Shown here: piece by piece, positions 62,481 through 64,000 of the stretch
Layout of the letters: the number at the start of each line of letters is the position of its first letter
Position numbering within the stretch: position 1 is the first letter of the stretch
From: Sisyra terminalis
Taxonomy: Eukaryota > Arthropoda > Insecta > Neuroptera > Sisyridae
Assembly (NCBI GenBank): GCA_958496175.1
Contig: OY292279.1
Location: 13,950,001 to 14,014,000, forward strand
Direction of reading: 5' to 3'
Length of the DNA: 64,000 bases
Notes under the pieces: generated by a model
The model's input: only the letters and a program-made list of their open reading frames with translations
What the model was told of the DNA's origin: nothing
Databases searched by the model: none
Program-made: the position numbers and the translations under genes

Positions 62481-64000
62481 TTTGTATTAAAGTTACAAGA
62501 AGTATTAAAGTCTCAGGATCATTAATTATTTTTCTCCCTCGAATGTTTGCGGAACGAATAAAAATGTCTTAATCGCGGATCAAGTTTTGTGTTGCAATCA
62601 GCGTTTGTACATAGTTCGTGACAACAAATGAAAAATTATAATTTTTAACGCACTTCTGCGTTGTTTGGAAATATTTTAAACATTTATTATTCTTCTCAGC
62701 CGTGTTTAATTTTTTTTACATTTTTCTGTAATTCTAAAGCTATTGATTATAGTATGTTAATAATTTTACCATTGTTCAAATTTTTTCACTTAGAAAATAT
62801 TAACAGTTTCTAAAATAATATAAAAATCTACTAGAATAGTGATTCCTAATTTAACTTTAATAGAATCCCAGGGATTCGATGAATCAGTCTCGCAAGTTCG
62901 GCCTGCTCTTATTGGTTTTATTCATTTTGTGTACTTATGTGTAAATAATTTATTGTATACCTATTTTTTGAATTAGAAAAAAGAATATTTTATTTTTCAA
63001 TTAAAAAGAGTTTGGTGACTGCGTAAATTACAAAACCGTTGGAAGTCAATATCTTCAACAAGCTTAAGAATCACTATATCAGAATCTAACAACAATTATT
63101 TTGTTTGGATTTTACATGCAATTTAATAATCCAATTTTGTATTATCCATCAATAACAAGAACCAAAATATTCTAACGATGATTTTATCTACACATACTTC
63201 CTAAAGAAGTTGAAAAATATATCAACAAAATATTGCGAAATTTTAAAAATTTATCATAAATTCCTCGTTTATACAAGTTCCTGGGAAACAACAAACTAGC
63301 ATTTAAATCTACTTTTGCTACTTTGCTATCCCTTAAAAATCAAAGCTTAAAGATCAATCAAAATTATCATTCCATATAAAACGTTACGATTCAAAGCAAC
63401 TAGATTATGATTGCCCTTAACACTTCATCCCCTATTTTTTGCCTATATACGTAGTGTAGTCTTATTCAAATCAATTCTATATCTTGGGGGTGGTATTGTT
63501 CGCATTACAATAATAATCTCAGGTATTATAAAGGTTAAGTATAACTTAATCTATATCAATTTCTTTTAAATAAATTTTAATAACAAAAAGTTTTTTTTTT
63601 CAAATTGACATTTTTTTTTATTTTAATAACTAAAGAATATTTTTTTTACCTATACAAGTAGTAATAGATGAAAAGTTAATACTTACGATTGAAATAAAGA
63701 CTATTACTGTTCCTTGTGCTACCCTATTTTAATCCTGTTATGTTGGCGTTTTAATTTTTATATTATATCCAAAAAAAAATCAGACTTCAATCTGAAAGTT
63801 AGACAGTACTAAATGTGATTTTATTGCGGCGGAAAAATATGATCAGTAAAAATGTATACTGTTTCTGGTATCTTGTTTATTTCTGACTTTATTTCGCCTT
63901 CAGATTTGCAATACTGTTTCCATTATTACAGTGCTTTTGGTTGTAAGAAGAGAAAGAATTTGATGGGTTGTTTACGCAGGAAAATTCTAAAACAAAAGAA
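62481..64000. other. non-genic stretch at right edge, no gene seen
   Basis: AT-rich. 62.86-62.92 kb (AATCCCAGGGATTCGATGAA) looks like a repeat fragment. No Antp exon, homeobox or clear 3' UTR could be recognised before the window ends. Confidence 0.5.

Noticed and set aside
31372..64000. Antennapedia exons
   Set aside because: No [13 protein letters not shown] homeobox frame, no second hexapeptide exon and no Antp N-terminus was found on either strand.

Overview
This window is part of an insect Hox complex, most likely from a beetle or another holometabolous insect. It is strongly AT-rich and almost entirely non-coding. Two homeotic-complex genes are recognisable, both on the minus strand: exon 1 of Sex combs reduced (Scr, 6865-7648) and a complete two-exon fushi tarazu (ftz, 29911-31257). 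The same-strand order Scr then ftz is that of the Tribolium-type cluster, so Deformed should lie to the left and Antennapedia to the right. The Scr homeobox exon lies beyond the left edge and no Antp exon is visible. The beetle-like assignment rests mainly on Ftz, which carries both a nuclear-receptor box (LRALL) and a tryptophan hexapeptide (FPWM) before its homeodomain. It is an inference.

Layout. 1-6864: the 3'-open first intron of Scr. 6865-7648: Scr exon 1. 7649-9080: probable Scr 5' UTR and a CpG-rich promoter block with a GAGA cluster and a short upstream ORF. 9161-12300: three sets of locally duplicated sequence immediately upstream of Scr. 12300-29700: Scr-ftz intergenic DNA with candidate conserved elements (the clearest near 13.3, 22.5 and 26.3 kb) and one Harbinger-like MITE at 24.8 kb. 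29734-31371: ftz with a poly(A) signal and initiator. 31.4-33.3 kb: likely ftz upstream control DNA, including a tight group of Caudal-type TTTATG sites. 33.8-59.5 kb: non-coding DNA heavily settled by mobile elements (foldback MITEs, an RTE-like LINE end, hAT and Tc1 relics side by side, a tRNA-derived SINE, a second TA-flanked element, a piggyBac-like MITE, and palindromes with hammerhead-like motifs). 59.5-64 kb: non-coding DNA with candidate regulatory blocks, probably on the Antp side.

How the genes relate. Scr is the labial/prothoracic selector gene and ftz a Hox-derived segmentation gene. In Drosophila ftz sits inside the Scr regulatory domain and helps activate Scr. The 22 kb between them here is therefore expected to hold regulatory DNA for both. 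An inverted pair of homeodomain sites about 5.7 kb upstream of the Scr start is a plausible meeting point. Regulatory calls were made by eye and no alignment or motif scan was run.
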